From Lutimaribacter_A marinistellae (GTDB taxonomy: Bacteria; Pseudomonadota; Alphaproteobacteria; Rhodobacterales; Rhodobacteraceae): a stretch of 64,000 nt of DNA. The notes below the pieces were generated by a model, which was not told where the DNA came from, did no database searches, and saw nothing but the letters and a program-made list of their open reading frames with translations. Below are positions 16,298 through 24,392 of this stretch, piece after piece (within the stretch, counting starts at the first letter, position 1; the number at the start of each line of letters is the position of its first letter). The translations under genes and the position numbers were made by a program. The DNA is taken from assembly GCF_042648365.1 (NCBI RefSeq), contig NZ_JBHRXI010000006.1, forward strand, positions 124,001 through 188,000, in the 5' to 3' direction.

Positions 16298-16915
16298 ATG
16301 GCTTGGGAAACCTGGATCACCTACTTGGCAACCGTCCTGCTGCTGATGAGCACGCCCGGACCCAGCCAACTGTTGATGCTGTCCAACTCGGCAGCCAATG
16401 GGCTGGAACGGGGTCTGTTTACGGCGGCGGGCGACCTGACGGCAAACTTGTTGCAGATGCTCGCAGCCGGGCTTGGTCTTGCCGCGATCCTTGCCGCATC
16501 TGCGACCGCTCTGAGCGCGATCAAGTGGATGGGCGTGGCATATCTGGTGTTTCTCGGCCTGCGCACGATCCTGCGGGCCGAGGCAAAGAGTGCCGGCATG
16601 GCCCTCAAATCATCCCGCAGAACCTTGTGGATGCAGGGCTTCCTGACATCGGCCGCAAATCCCAAAGCTGTCGTGTTCTTCGCTGCGCTTTTCCCACAGT
16701 TCATTGACCCGGCCCTGCCCTTCTGGCCGCAACTAGCCCTCCTGTCAGTGACTTACCTCGTGATCGACGGGATGTTCCTGACAGCCTACGGCGCAAGCGC
16801 AAGCTGGCTGGCGGCACGGCTTCAGGGGCACGCCAAACTCTGGCTTGACCGGATCGGTGGCGGCTTCATGATCGCAGCAGCCGCGCTGTTGGGTCTCAAG
16901 TCGCTGGAAAGCTGA
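16298..16915 (+). CDS. LysE/RhtB family exporter
   Basis: 205-residue membrane protein with about six helices. It has the LysE/RhtB N-terminal signature (STPGPSQLLMLSNSAANG) and the central TSAANPKAVVFFAALFPQF motif. It probably exports an amino acid or related zwitterion; the substrate is not readable. It starts seven bases after hmgA at ATG 16298, with GTG directly before it as an alternative. Its place between hmgA and fahA suggests relief of tyrosine-related metabolites, which is inference. Confidence 0.85.
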   Translation: MAWETWITYLATVLLLMSTPGPSQLLMLSNSAANGLERGLFTAAGDLTANLLQMLAAGLGLAAILAASATALSAIKWMGVAYLVFLGLRTILRAEAKSAGMALKSSRRTLWMQGFLTSAANPKAVVFFAALFPQFIDPALPFWPQLALLSVTYLVIDGMFLTAYGASASWLAARLQGHAKLWLDRIGGGFMIAAAALLGLKSLES

Positions 16916-16966
16916 ACGAAAAATCATGGTGGACATATCTTCACCGCACCGCCAAAGGAAACGCGA

Positions 16967-18223
16967 ATGCCTTTAATGAAATCCTGGGTGACGTCGGCGA
17001 ACGACGCCGCGCACCCCTTCCCCCTCAACAATCTGCCCTATGGCGTATTCTCGACCGAAGGCACCGACCCGCGGTGTGGCGTCGCCATCGGCGACATGAT
17101 TCTGGATGTAACCGCGGCAGAGGCCGAAGGGTTGATTACCCTGTCGGACACGCCACTTTTCGATGTACCTTTCTGGAACGAACTGATGGAAGAAGGCCCT
17201 GCCGTTTGGGCCGCGCTGCGCGAAAGGCTGCTCGCCCTGCTTGCCGAAGGGGCCGAGGAACAGGCCAAGGTCGAGCCCCTTCTGGTGCCGATGGACGAGG
17301 CAGAGATGCACATGCCCTTTGCCGTCAGCGAGTACACCGATTTCTACGCTGGCCGTCACCATGCGACGAATGTCGGCACCATGTTTCGCGGAGCCGAAAA
17401 CGCGCTGCCGCCGAACTGGCTGCATATCCCGATCGGCTATAATGGCCGCGCGTCGTCTGTGGTGGTGTCAGGAACCGAGATCCGGCGTCCGTGGGGCCAG
17501 CTCAAATCGCCGGACCACGACCAGCCCGCCTTCATGCCCTGCCGCCGGTTCGATATTGAACTGGAAATGGGAGCCATCGTTGGCACGCCGTCGGATGGCC
17601 CGATCACCGTGCAAGAGGCCGACGATCATATTTTCGGCTACGTCTTGCTGAACGACTGGTCCGCGCGTGACATTCAGGCGTGGGAGTACCAGCCGCTGGG
17701 CCCCTTCCAGGCGAAGGCGACGGCGACGTCGATCAGCCCCTGGATCGTCACCAAAGCCGCGCTGGAGCCGTTCCGCACCGACACCCCGGCGCGCGAATTC
17801 GAGCTTCTCGACCACCTCAAGGATTGCGGGCCTATGCTCTATGACATCGACCTTGAGGTTACGATTGCACCGGAGGGCAAACCGGCCACGACGATTGCCC
17901 GCACGAATTACGACGAGATGTACTATTCCGCCGCGCAGCAACTGGCCCATCACACAAGCGCCGGCTGCCCGATGAATACCGGTGACCTACTCGGCTCAGG
18001 CACGATCTCGGGCGCAGAGAAGTCCCAGCGCGGGTCGCTTCTCGAACTGAGCTGGGGCGGCAAGGAACCGATCACGCTGGACAGCGGTGAAACCCGCAGC
18101 TTCATCGAGGACGGCGATACACTCTCGCTCAAGGGCGCGGCAAAGGGCGATGGCTACACGATCGGTTTCGGCGATTGCGTCGGCACCGTACTGCCTGCGC
18201 TGAAAGACCCGTTCGCGCGGTAA
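16967..18223 (+). CDS. fahA: fumarylacetoacetase
   Basis: 418 residues. It hydrolyses fumarylacetoacetate to fumarate and acetoacetate, the last step of the pathway. Active-site segments are present: YTDFYAGRHHATNVG near 123, RRFDIELEMGAIVG near 193, and LLNDWSARDIQAWEYQPLG near 226, which supply the metal and catalytic residues. Full eukaryotic-like length with the N-terminal beta domain. AAAGGA precedes the ATG at 16967; a second ATG is three codons later. Confidence 0.96.
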   Translation: MPLMKSWVTSANDAAHPFPLNNLPYGVFSTEGTDPRCGVAIGDMILDVTAAEAEGLITLSDTPLFDVPFWNELMEEGPAVWAALRERLLALLAEGAEEQAKVEPLLVPMDEAEMHMPFAVSEYTDFYAGRHHATNVGTMFRGAENALPPNWLHIPIGYNGRASSVVVSGTEIRRPWGQLKSPDHDQPAFMPCRRFDIELEMGAIVGTPSDGPITVQEADDHIFGYVLLNDWSARDIQAWEYQPLGPFQAKATATSISPWIVTKAALEPFRTDTPAREFELLDHLKDCGPMLYDIDLEVTIAPEGKPATTIARTNYDEMYYSAAQQLAHHTSAGCPMNTGDLLGSGTISGAEKSQRGSLLELSWGGKEPITLDSGETRSFIEDGDTLSLKGAAKGDGYTIGFGDCVGTVLPALKDPFAR

Positions 18224-18229
18224 ATCACG

Positions 18230-18586
18230 ATGTTCGGTCTCGATCATATCCAGCTTGCGATGCCTGCGGGCGGCGAGGATGCCGCACGCGCGTTCTGGTG
18301 CGCCGGGCTGGGATTGGTCGAGATCGAGAAACCCGCGCCGCTGCGCGGGCGTGGTGGACTATGGCTCGCGCTTGACGGCGCCGAGCTGCATCTGGGGGTG
18401 GAAGAACGTTTCGCCCCTGCCCGCAAGGCCCATCCGGGCTTCGCGGTGACCGATATCGACATCGTCGCGGAGAGGGTTGAGGCCACCGGCCAGACCCCAC
18501 GCTGGGACGAGACAATCGAAAACAGACGCCGGTTCTTTGCCGAAGATCCCTTCGGCAACCGGCTGGAATTCCTTGAAAAGGACTGA
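18230..18586 (+). CDS. VOC family (glyoxalase/bleomycin-resistance-like) protein
   Basis: 118-residue single vicinal-oxygen-chelate domain: FGLDHIQLAMP at the start with a metal-ligand His, HLGVEERFAPARKAHPGF in the middle, and FFAEDPFGNRLEFLEKD at the end with the last Glu ligand. Small VOC proteins of this kind can be isomerases, lyases or binding proteins. It is inside the hmg operon (7 bases after fahA, 3 before the MBL gene), so a link to aromatic breakdown is likely but undefined. Confidence 0.8.
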   Translation: MFGLDHIQLAMPAGGEDAARAFWCAGLGLVEIEKPAPLRGRGGLWLALDGAELHLGVEERFAPARKAHPGFAVTDIDIVAERVEATGQTPRWDETIENRRRFFAEDPFGNRLEFLEKD

Positions 18587-18589
18587 AGC

Positions 18590-19540
18590 ATGGCCAAGGC
18601 TTTCGCGTCGCAAGGCGACATGACCGAAAAGAAAATCACCTTTACCGAGGTCGGCGAAGGGCTTTACGCCTTCACCGCCGAGGGCGACCCCAACTCGGGC
18701 GTAATCATTGGCGATGACAGCGTGATGATCGTCGAGGCGCAGGCCACCCCGCGCCTCGCAAACAAGGTGATCGAATGTGTTCGGAGTGTCACCGACAAGC
18801 CGATCAGCCACGTGGTTCTGACCCATTATCATGCTGTGCGCGTGCTTGGCGCCAGCGCCTTTAACGCGCAGCAGGTCATCATGTCCGGCGCAGCCCGCGG
18901 GATGGTCGCGGAGCGCGGTCAGGAAGACTGGGACAGCGAGTTCCAGCGCTTTCCCCGTCTGTTCGAAGGGCATGAGAGCATCCCGGGCCTGACTTGGCCC
19001 ACCACGACGTTCGACGGCAAGATGAGCGTCTATCTCGGCAATCGCCGCGTCGACATCATGCAGCTTGGCCGCGCGCACACCGCAGGCGACGCGGTGATTC
19101 ATGTGCCCGATCAGAACGTGATGTTCACCGGCGACATCGTCGAGTATCACTCGGCCTGCTATTGTGGCGACGGGCACTTTGCCGATTGGGGCAACACGCT
19201 CGACAACATCAAGGCCTTCAACGTCGACGCAATCGCACCGGGCCGCGGGGATGCGCTGGTGGGCGAAGAAATGGTGAATGCCGCCATCGAGAACACCCGG
19301 GATTTCGTCGAAAGCACGTATCGCCCCGCCGCCAAGGTCGCAGCTCGTGGCGGCTCTCTGAAAGAGGCGTGGGATGCGGTGCGCGAGGAGTGCGACCCGA
19401 AGTTCGCGGATTACGCAATCTACGAGCACTGCCTGCCCTTTAACGTTGCCCGCGCCTATGACGAAGCCCAAGGCATCGAGACACCCCGGATCTGGACCGC
19501 TCAGCGCGATCTGGAGATGTGGGAGGCCCTGCAGGGCTGA
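18590..19540 (+). CDS. MBL-fold hydrolase with altered metal motif
   Basis: 316-residue metallo-beta-lactamase-fold protein. The usual HxHxDH motif reads THYHAVRVLG near residue 80, so the two histidines of zinc site 1 remain, but the Asp and third His of site 2 are Val and Arg. Other ligands, GRAHTAGDAV and TGDIVEYHS, are present. It may be a mono-metal enzyme. It ends the first half of the hmg operon, just before a hairpin at 19546. The function is unknown; a thioester or lactone hydrolase is one possibility. Confidence 0.8.
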   Translation: MAKAFASQGDMTEKKITFTEVGEGLYAFTAEGDPNSGVIIGDDSVMIVEAQATPRLANKVIECVRSVTDKPISHVVLTHYHAVRVLGASAFNAQQVIMSGAARGMVAERGQEDWDSEFQRFPRLFEGHESIPGLTWPTTTFDGKMSVYLGNRRVDIMQLGRAHTAGDAVIHVPDQNVMFTGDIVEYHSACYCGDGHFADWGNTLDNIKAFNVDAIAPGRGDALVGEEMVNAAIENTRDFVESTYRPAAKVAARGGSLKEAWDAVREECDPKFADYAIYEHCLPFNVARAYDEAQGIETPRIWTAQRDLEMWEALQG

Positions 19541-19545
19541 TCTAA

Positions 19546-19589
19546 CCGGGCGACATTGATCCAGATCGTGTCGCCCGGCAAAAATTTTT
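19546..19589 (+). terminator. hairpin after the MBL gene
   Basis: Perfect 10-bp stem (CCGGGCGACA with TGTCGCCCGG), 13-base loop, then CAAAAATTTTT. It probably ends or attenuates the hmgA transcript. A second hairpin (TCCCGGCG with CGCCGGGA, 19608-19631) follows in the leader of the next gene. Confidence 0.65.
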
Positions 19590-19682
19590 GGGAGTTTGAT
19601 GCAACCCTCCCGGCGTCAATGCGCGCCGGGAAACCTGATACCTGTGCCCATATGCGGCATTTCGTTTGGGAGGAACCGCCCC

Positions 19683-21299
19683 GTGAACAAGATTTTTGAA
19701 ACGCCTATCTACGGCTACCAGAGAAGTCCTGACCAGGATGCGCCGGCCCCCGTACGCCACCAGGTGATCATTATCGGAGCAGGTCCTGTCGGCCTCGCCG
19801 CCGCGATCGACCTCGGGCAGCAAGGGGTCGAGGTTCTGGTGCTGGACGACAACGACAAGGTCAGCTTCGGCAGTCGTGCGATCTGTTTCGCCAAGCGGCC
19901 ACTTGAAATACTCGACAGGCTGGGATGCGGTCAGCCGATGGTGGACAAAGGCGTTGTCTGGAACCTCGGCAAGGTCTTCTTTGACGACCGCAAGGTATTC
20001 GAGTTCGATCTGTTGCCGGAAAAAGGCCATCAGCGCCCCGCCTTCATCAACCTTCAGCAGTACTACTTCGAAGAGTACCTCGTGAATCGCGTTCGCGAAT
20101 TGCAATCCGAAGGCGCTCCGATCGAGATACGCGGCCGCAACAAGGTCGAGGCGATTGGCACCCATCATGATCACGTCAAGCTGGAGGTCGAGACCCCCGA
20201 AGGGTCCTATACAGTAGAAGCCGATTGGCTGGTCGCCTGCGACGGTGCCGGCTCACCTACCCGGAGGATGATGGGGCTCGATTTCGTGGGCCGGGTTTTC
20301 GAGGACAACTTCCTGATCGCCGATGTGATCATGGAAGCCGATTTCCCGACCGAGCGATGGTTCTGGTTCGATCCCCCCTTCAACAAAGGACAGTCGGCCC
20401 TGCTGCACAAGCAACCCGACGGAGTCTGGCGGATCGACCTGCAATTGGGTTGGGACATCGACAAGGAACGCGAGAAACGCCCCGAAAACGTGATCCCGCG
20501 CCTGAAACAGATGCTGGGCGAGGACGTGGAATTCGAACTCGAATGGGTGTCCATCTATACCTTCCAGTGCCGCCGCATGGAAAAGTTCCGGCACGGTCGC
20601 GTGATCTTTGCCGGCGATGCCGCGCATCAGGTCAGCCCCTTTGGCGCGCGCGGCGCCAACTCGGGCCTGCAGGACACCGACAACCTGTGCTGGAAGCTCA
20701 AGATGGTGATCGACGGTAATGCACCGGAAAGCTTGCTCGACAGCTACGATGTCGAAAGGGTGCACGGCGCGGACGAAAATATCCTCAACTCTTCGCGCTC
20801 AACCGATTTCATCACGCCGAAATCCGAGATGAGCCGCGTATTGCGGGATGCAGTCCTCGATCTGAGCGAGCAGTATGAATTCGCACGCCCGCTGGTCAAT
20901 TCCGGCAGACTTTCGGTGCCCTGCACCTATGACGGTTCACCGCTGAACTCGGCCGATGCCCTGGGCGGCCCGGATCGCACGCGGCCCGGTGCACCCTGTC
21001 CCGATGCGCCGCTCGGCGATGAATTCCTGCTACCCAAACTTGCCGGCAAGTTCACACTGCTGACCATAGATGCCGACGCGCCCGACGTGATCGAGGAAGA
21101 CGGCATTCGCGTCGAACGGCTCGCACTTTCGGTGAAGGACGACCCGACACTCGAACTCAAGCGCCGGTACCTCGGTGACTGCGACAGCGGTGTCTACCTT
21201 ATCCGGCCTGACCAGCATGTCGCGGCGCGGCGCCCCAGCTTTGACGAGAACCAGTTCCGGCATGCGATCCGCCGGGCCACCGGAAAGGACCTGCAGTGA
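19683..21299 (+). CDS. FAD-dependent aromatic hydroxylase
   Basis: 538-residue group A flavin monooxygenase of the MhpA/PheA/TfdB type. The Rossmann loop is IIIGAGPVGLAAAIDLG near 29-45, the DG motif is ACDGAGSPTRR near 182, and the second FAD motif is FAGDAAHQVSPFGARGANSG near 311. The C-terminal thioredoxin-like domain is present. The start is GTG at 19683, nine bases after GGGAGGA; the open frame extends to 19596 without family residues. The stop overlaps the DUF2783 start by one base. It may hydroxylate a phenolic acid feeding this cluster, but the substrate is unproven. Confidence 0.85.
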   Translation: MNKIFETPIYGYQRSPDQDAPAPVRHQVIIIGAGPVGLAAAIDLGQQGVEVLVLDDNDKVSFGSRAICFAKRPLEILDRLGCGQPMVDKGVVWNLGKVFFDDRKVFEFDLLPEKGHQRPAFINLQQYYFEEYLVNRVRELQSEGAPIEIRGRNKVEAIGTHHDHVKLEVETPEGSYTVEADWLVACDGAGSPTRRMMGLDFVGRVFEDNFLIADVIMEADFPTERWFWFDPPFNKGQSALLHKQPDGVWRIDLQLGWDIDKEREKRPENVIPRLKQMLGEDVEFELEWVSIYTFQCRRMEKFRHGRVIFAGDAAHQVSPFGARGANSGLQDTDNLCWKLKMVIDGNAPESLLDSYDVERVHGADENILNSSRSTDFITPKSEMSRVLRDAVLDLSEQYEFARPLVNSGRLSVPCTYDGSPLNSADALGGPDRTRPGAPCPDAPLGDEFLLPKLAGKFTLLTIDADAPDVIEEDGIRVERLALSVKDDPTLELKRRYLGDCDSGVYLIRPDQHVAARRPSFDENQFRHAIRRATGKDLQ

Positions 21300-21505
21300 T
21301 GGCCGACCTGATCCTGACACCGAATATCGACACACCGGACGATTTTTATGCCGAATTGCTGGCAACGCATGAAGGGTTGGAAAAATCCGAAAGCGATGCG
21401 CTGAACGCGCGGCTTGTCCTCGTGCTGGCAAATCACATCGGTGACCGCGACGTGCTGCGCCAAGCATTGGTAGCCGCTGCATTGAAGGAGGAGGAACTCT
21501 CATGA
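21299..21505 (+). CDS. DUF2783 domain protein
   Basis: 68-residue acidic protein matching the DUF2783 family (LTPNIDTPDDFYAELLATHEGL, then ALNARLVLVLANHIGD). It starts in TGATG overlap with the FAD hydroxylase and overlaps the following VOC gene by four bases, so the three are translationally coupled. No function is known. Tight coupling suggests a small accessory subunit of the hydroxylase, which is inference. Confidence 0.8.
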   Translation: MADLILTPNIDTPDDFYAELLATHEGLEKSESDALNARLVLVLANHIGDRDVLRQALVAAALKEEELS

Positions 21506-22044
21506 AAATCGAAAAGATTCATCACGTCGCCTATCGCTGCAAGGACGCGAAGGAAACGGTCGAATGGTACGGCAAGATGCTGAACATGGACTTCATCTTG
21601 GCAATCGCCGAAGATCATGTACCATCCACGCATGAGCCGGATCCCTATATGCATCTGTTCCTTGATGCAGGGGACGGCAATGTTCTGGCCTTTTTCGAAC
21701 TGCCGACCAAGCCGGAGATGGGGCGCGACCCGAACACCCCCCCTTGGGTGCAGCACATTGCCTTCAAGGTGAAAGACCGCGATGAACTGCTGGAATTCAA
21801 GGACCATCTCGAAGCGAACGGCGTCGACGTTCTTGGCGTAACGGATCATTCGATCTTTCATTCGATCTACTTTTTCGATCCGAACGGGCACCGCGTGGAA
21901 CTGGCCTGTCCCGATCCCGAAGAAGAGAAAATGCTGTCCCGGTTGAACGAAGTCAAATGGGAGATGCTTGAGGAATGGTCGAAAACCAAGAAGGCCCCCA
22001 AGCATGCCGATTGGCTTCATGCCAAGGAATTGAGTAGCGTCTGA
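21502..22044 (+). CDS. VOC family protein (glyoxalase I-like)
   Basis: 180 residues with two half-domains: KIEKIHHVAYRCKDAKETVEWY at the start, HLFLDAGDGNVLAFFELP, WVQHIAFKVKDRDELLEF, and SIYFFDPNGHRVELACP. His and Glu ligands of a typical VOC site are visible. The C-terminal 30 residues form a charged Lys/Trp-rich helix. Overlap with DUF2783 puts it in the hydroxylase unit. It might be a dioxygenase or an isomerase of the ring-cleavage route; no specific assignment is justified. Confidence 0.8.
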   Translation: MKIEKIHHVAYRCKDAKETVEWYGKMLNMDFILAIAEDHVPSTHEPDPYMHLFLDAGDGNVLAFFELPTKPEMGRDPNTPPWVQHIAFKVKDRDELLEFKDHLEANGVDVLGVTDHSIFHSIYFFDPNGHRVELACPDPEEEKMLSRLNEVKWEMLEEWSKTKKAPKHADWLHAKELSSV

Positions 22045-22104
22045 ACGGATCGGCGCTCCGAGCCGAAAGGCTTTGGGTGCGGTGAACCCGGCCAAGGGCC
22101 GATA

Positions 22105-22139
22105 TCCCGGTCGGAGCGATGCATCCGTTCCGACCGGGA
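22105..22139. repeat. 11-bp inverted repeat before maiA
   Basis: TCCCGGTCGGA and TCCGACCGGGA form a perfect 11-bp stem with a 13-base loop in the 118-base gap between the VOC gene and maiA. No T-run follows on either strand. It may act as an RNA-stability or attenuation element. Confidence 0.6.
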
Positions 22140-22162
22140 CAACAATTTGAAGGGAAGACGCG

Positions 22163-22804
22163 ATGAGTGCTGCGACGCTTTACGACTATTGGCGGTCATC
22201 GGCCAGCTACCGGCTGAGGATTGCGTTGAACATGGCCGAAATCGGCTATGACCAGATACCCGTAGACCTGACCAAGGGCGAACATCGCAGCGCCGAGCAT
22301 CTTGCGCGCAACCCCCAGGGATTGGTGCCGGTGCTCGAGATCGACGGATTGCGCCTCACGCAATCCCTGGCGATCCTCGACTATCTCGATCAGACGCGCG
22401 GCCTGAACCTGCTTCCCAAGGATCCCGCAGCACGGGCGCGGGTGCAGGCCCTCGCGCATGTTCTGGCGGTGGACATCCATCCTGTCTGCAACCTCAAAGT
22501 CGCGAAGTTCGCAACCGAATTGTCCGGTGGGCGGGATGACATGCCGGGAGCTTGGATGCGCCATTTCATCCGGCCGGGCCTCGAAGCTTTCGAGACCCTG
22601 CTGGAGGGGTTTGACCAAGCGCCGTTTGCAACGGGCGATGCCCCCGGTTTCGCCGATATCTGCCTGATGCCCCAAATGTACAACGCCCGGCGATGGGAAG
22701 TGGACCTTTCGGGATTGGAGAGGACCCTTGCGGTCGAGGCCGCCTGCGCCGATCACCCGGCATTTGCAGCTGCGCATCCCGACAACCACAAACCCGAGGG
22801 GTAG
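22163..22804 (+). CDS. maiA: maleylacetoacetate isomerase
   Basis: 213-residue zeta-class glutathione transferase that isomerises maleylacetoacetate to fumarylacetoacetate with glutathione. The N-terminal DYWRSSASYRLRIALN contains the SSxSxR glutathione motif at residues 11-16. NPQGLVPVLEIDGLRLTQSLAILDYLD is the thioredoxin-domain ending, and FADICLMPQMYNARRW is the helical domain. It completes hmgA and fahA into a full route from homogentisate. Confidence 0.93.
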   Translation: MSAATLYDYWRSSASYRLRIALNMAEIGYDQIPVDLTKGEHRSAEHLARNPQGLVPVLEIDGLRLTQSLAILDYLDQTRGLNLLPKDPAARARVQALAHVLAVDIHPVCNLKVAKFATELSGGRDDMPGAWMRHFIRPGLEAFETLLEGFDQAPFATGDAPGFADICLMPQMYNARRWEVDLSGLERTLAVEAACADHPAFAAAHPDNHKPEG

Positions 22805-22811
22805 ATCGCAT

Positions 22812-23777
22812 ATGGCCGATCACGGGTATCAAACCGGCCGTCTCAACCTGCCTTTCGTGGGCATCTGCACATTCGGCAAATATCCCTATGTCGAGGATTG
22901 GGACCGGATCGAGGCCGATGCAGCGATCCTCGGAGCGCCTTTCGACGCGGGAACGCAATGGCGGTCCGGGGCGCGGATGGGTCCCCGCGCCGTGCGCGAG
23001 GCTTCCACGCTGTTCTCCTTCGGTCACGCCGGGGCCTATGATTTCGAGGACGACATTACCTATCTCGATCCGGAACAGGTGCGGATTGTCGATATTGGCG
23101 ACGCCGATATCATCCATACCGATACGGTTCAAAGCCACGCGAACATCGAGGCCGGCGTGCGCAAGATCCTTGCCGCAGGCGCTCTGCCTGTGGTGATCGG
23201 CGGCGATCATTCGATCAACATTCCCTGCATCAACGCGTTCGACGACCAACCCCCGGTGCATCTCGTGCAGATCGACGCGCATCTCGACTTCGTGGACGAG
23301 CGTCATGGTGTGCGTCATGGCCACGGCAATCCGATGCGGCGTGCCGCCGAGAAACCCTATGTCAGCGGTCTGACCCAGATCGGAATCCGCAACGTGTCCT
23401 CAACCGCACGCGACGGGTACGAGGATGCACGGCGCATGGGGTCCGACATCTTGTCGGTCCGCCACGTGCGACAATTGGGCATTGAGAAGTTGTTAGAACG
23501 AATTCCGGCAGGTGAGCGTTACTACCTCACCATAGATATCGACGCGTTCGACCCGTCCATTGCGCCCGGGACCGGGACACCCAGCGATGGGGGTTTTCTC
23601 TATTACGAAGTGCTGGAATTCATCGACGGGCTGGCTCAACGCGGAGAGATCGTCGGGATCGACCTTGTCGAGGTTGCTCCAGATTATGACCCGACCGGGA
23701 GCACGTCGATCCTCGCCGCGCAGCTTCTGATGAACGCCTTGGGCCGTGTTCTGCATCACCGCACCAAAAACGCCTGA
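22812..23777 (+). CDS. agmatinase/ureohydrolase family protein
   Basis: 321-residue binuclear-metal ureohydrolase. Metal-binding motifs GGDHSINIP (near 134), QIDAHLDFVDER (near 153) and TIDIDAFDPSIAPGTGTP (near 235) are complete. Such enzymes release urea from agmatine, guanidinobutyrate, guanidinopropionate, formiminoglutamate-like compounds or guanidine. The substrate cannot be picked from sequence alone, so no symbol is given. ATG 22812 lies seven bases after maiA, so it may be in the same transcript. Confidence 0.85.
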   Translation: MADHGYQTGRLNLPFVGICTFGKYPYVEDWDRIEADAAILGAPFDAGTQWRSGARMGPRAVREASTLFSFGHAGAYDFEDDITYLDPEQVRIVDIGDADIIHTDTVQSHANIEAGVRKILAAGALPVVIGGDHSINIPCINAFDDQPPVHLVQIDAHLDFVDERHGVRHGHGNPMRRAAEKPYVSGLTQIGIRNVSSTARDGYEDARRMGSDILSVRHVRQLGIEKLLERIPAGERYYLTIDIDAFDPSIAPGTGTPSDGGFLYYEVLEFIDGLAQRGEIVGIDLVEVAPDYDPTGSTSILAAQLLMNALGRVLHHRTKNA

Positions 23778-23825
23778 CCCCGGTCGGATGAGGCAGGCCC
23801 GGACCTTGCCGCGCCTGCCGGTTCA

Positions 23826-24200
23826 TTATCCTACGACGTTATATCCACGCCCGCGCATGCAATTGCGCACGATGACCTCTTGGTTCTGGGTCTGCTGGAT
23901 CGCGCTGGCCGTGGCGCCGACAAGGGCACCGGCCGCGGCCGAGCGTCCCAGATCGTCGCTGCTGTCATTGATGATCGCCGAGGCAGCGGCCCCTGTCGCA
24001 GCACCCGTCAGGGCCGAGGCCGCCGTGCGCTCGTTGATTGTGGGTTGCGAACGGGCGAGCGCCTGACATTGCGCGAGATCGGCGTTATAGTTGGGCCCGA
24101 CCGGACCATCGACCACAGGCTGGTAATTTGCCCCGACATTGGAACAAGCCGCCAGAGAAATCAGAGCAGGAGCGGAAAGGGCGAAAACAATATGACGCAT
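23826..24200 (-). CDS. glycine-zipper lipoprotein
   Basis: 124 residues. A lipoprotein signal ends at LAACS (Cys at 19). The mature protein has a region of small residues (ASALTGAATGAAASAI, then SAAAGALVGATASAI), a glycine-zipper-like hairpin that can insert in membranes. Cysteines in LAQCQALARS and VRNCMRGRGYNVV could form a disulfide. Predicted outer-membrane or periplasmic structural lipoprotein. Confidence 0.75.
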   Translation of the reverse strand: MRHIVFALSAPALISLAACSNVGANYQPVVDGPVGPNYNADLAQCQALARSQPTINERTAASALTGAATGAAASAIINDSSDDLGRSAAAGALVGATASAIQQTQNQEVIVRNCMRGRGYNVVG

Positions 24201-24392
24201 GGGCTTACCTCAACTTGGGAACGTTGCGTTCCGGGGTGAAACTGCCACCGCTTCGGGCCGGTCGGCACCGGACGGTTTCCTGCCGAGTATAAAGGCCCAC
24301 AGGTCCGAGTCGAGGCGACGCCCCGTATGCCACGCCCCTCTCCTGCAAGACGGGCGCATAATGGCGGCAATCCGCCAATGGCGTCCGAAAGA

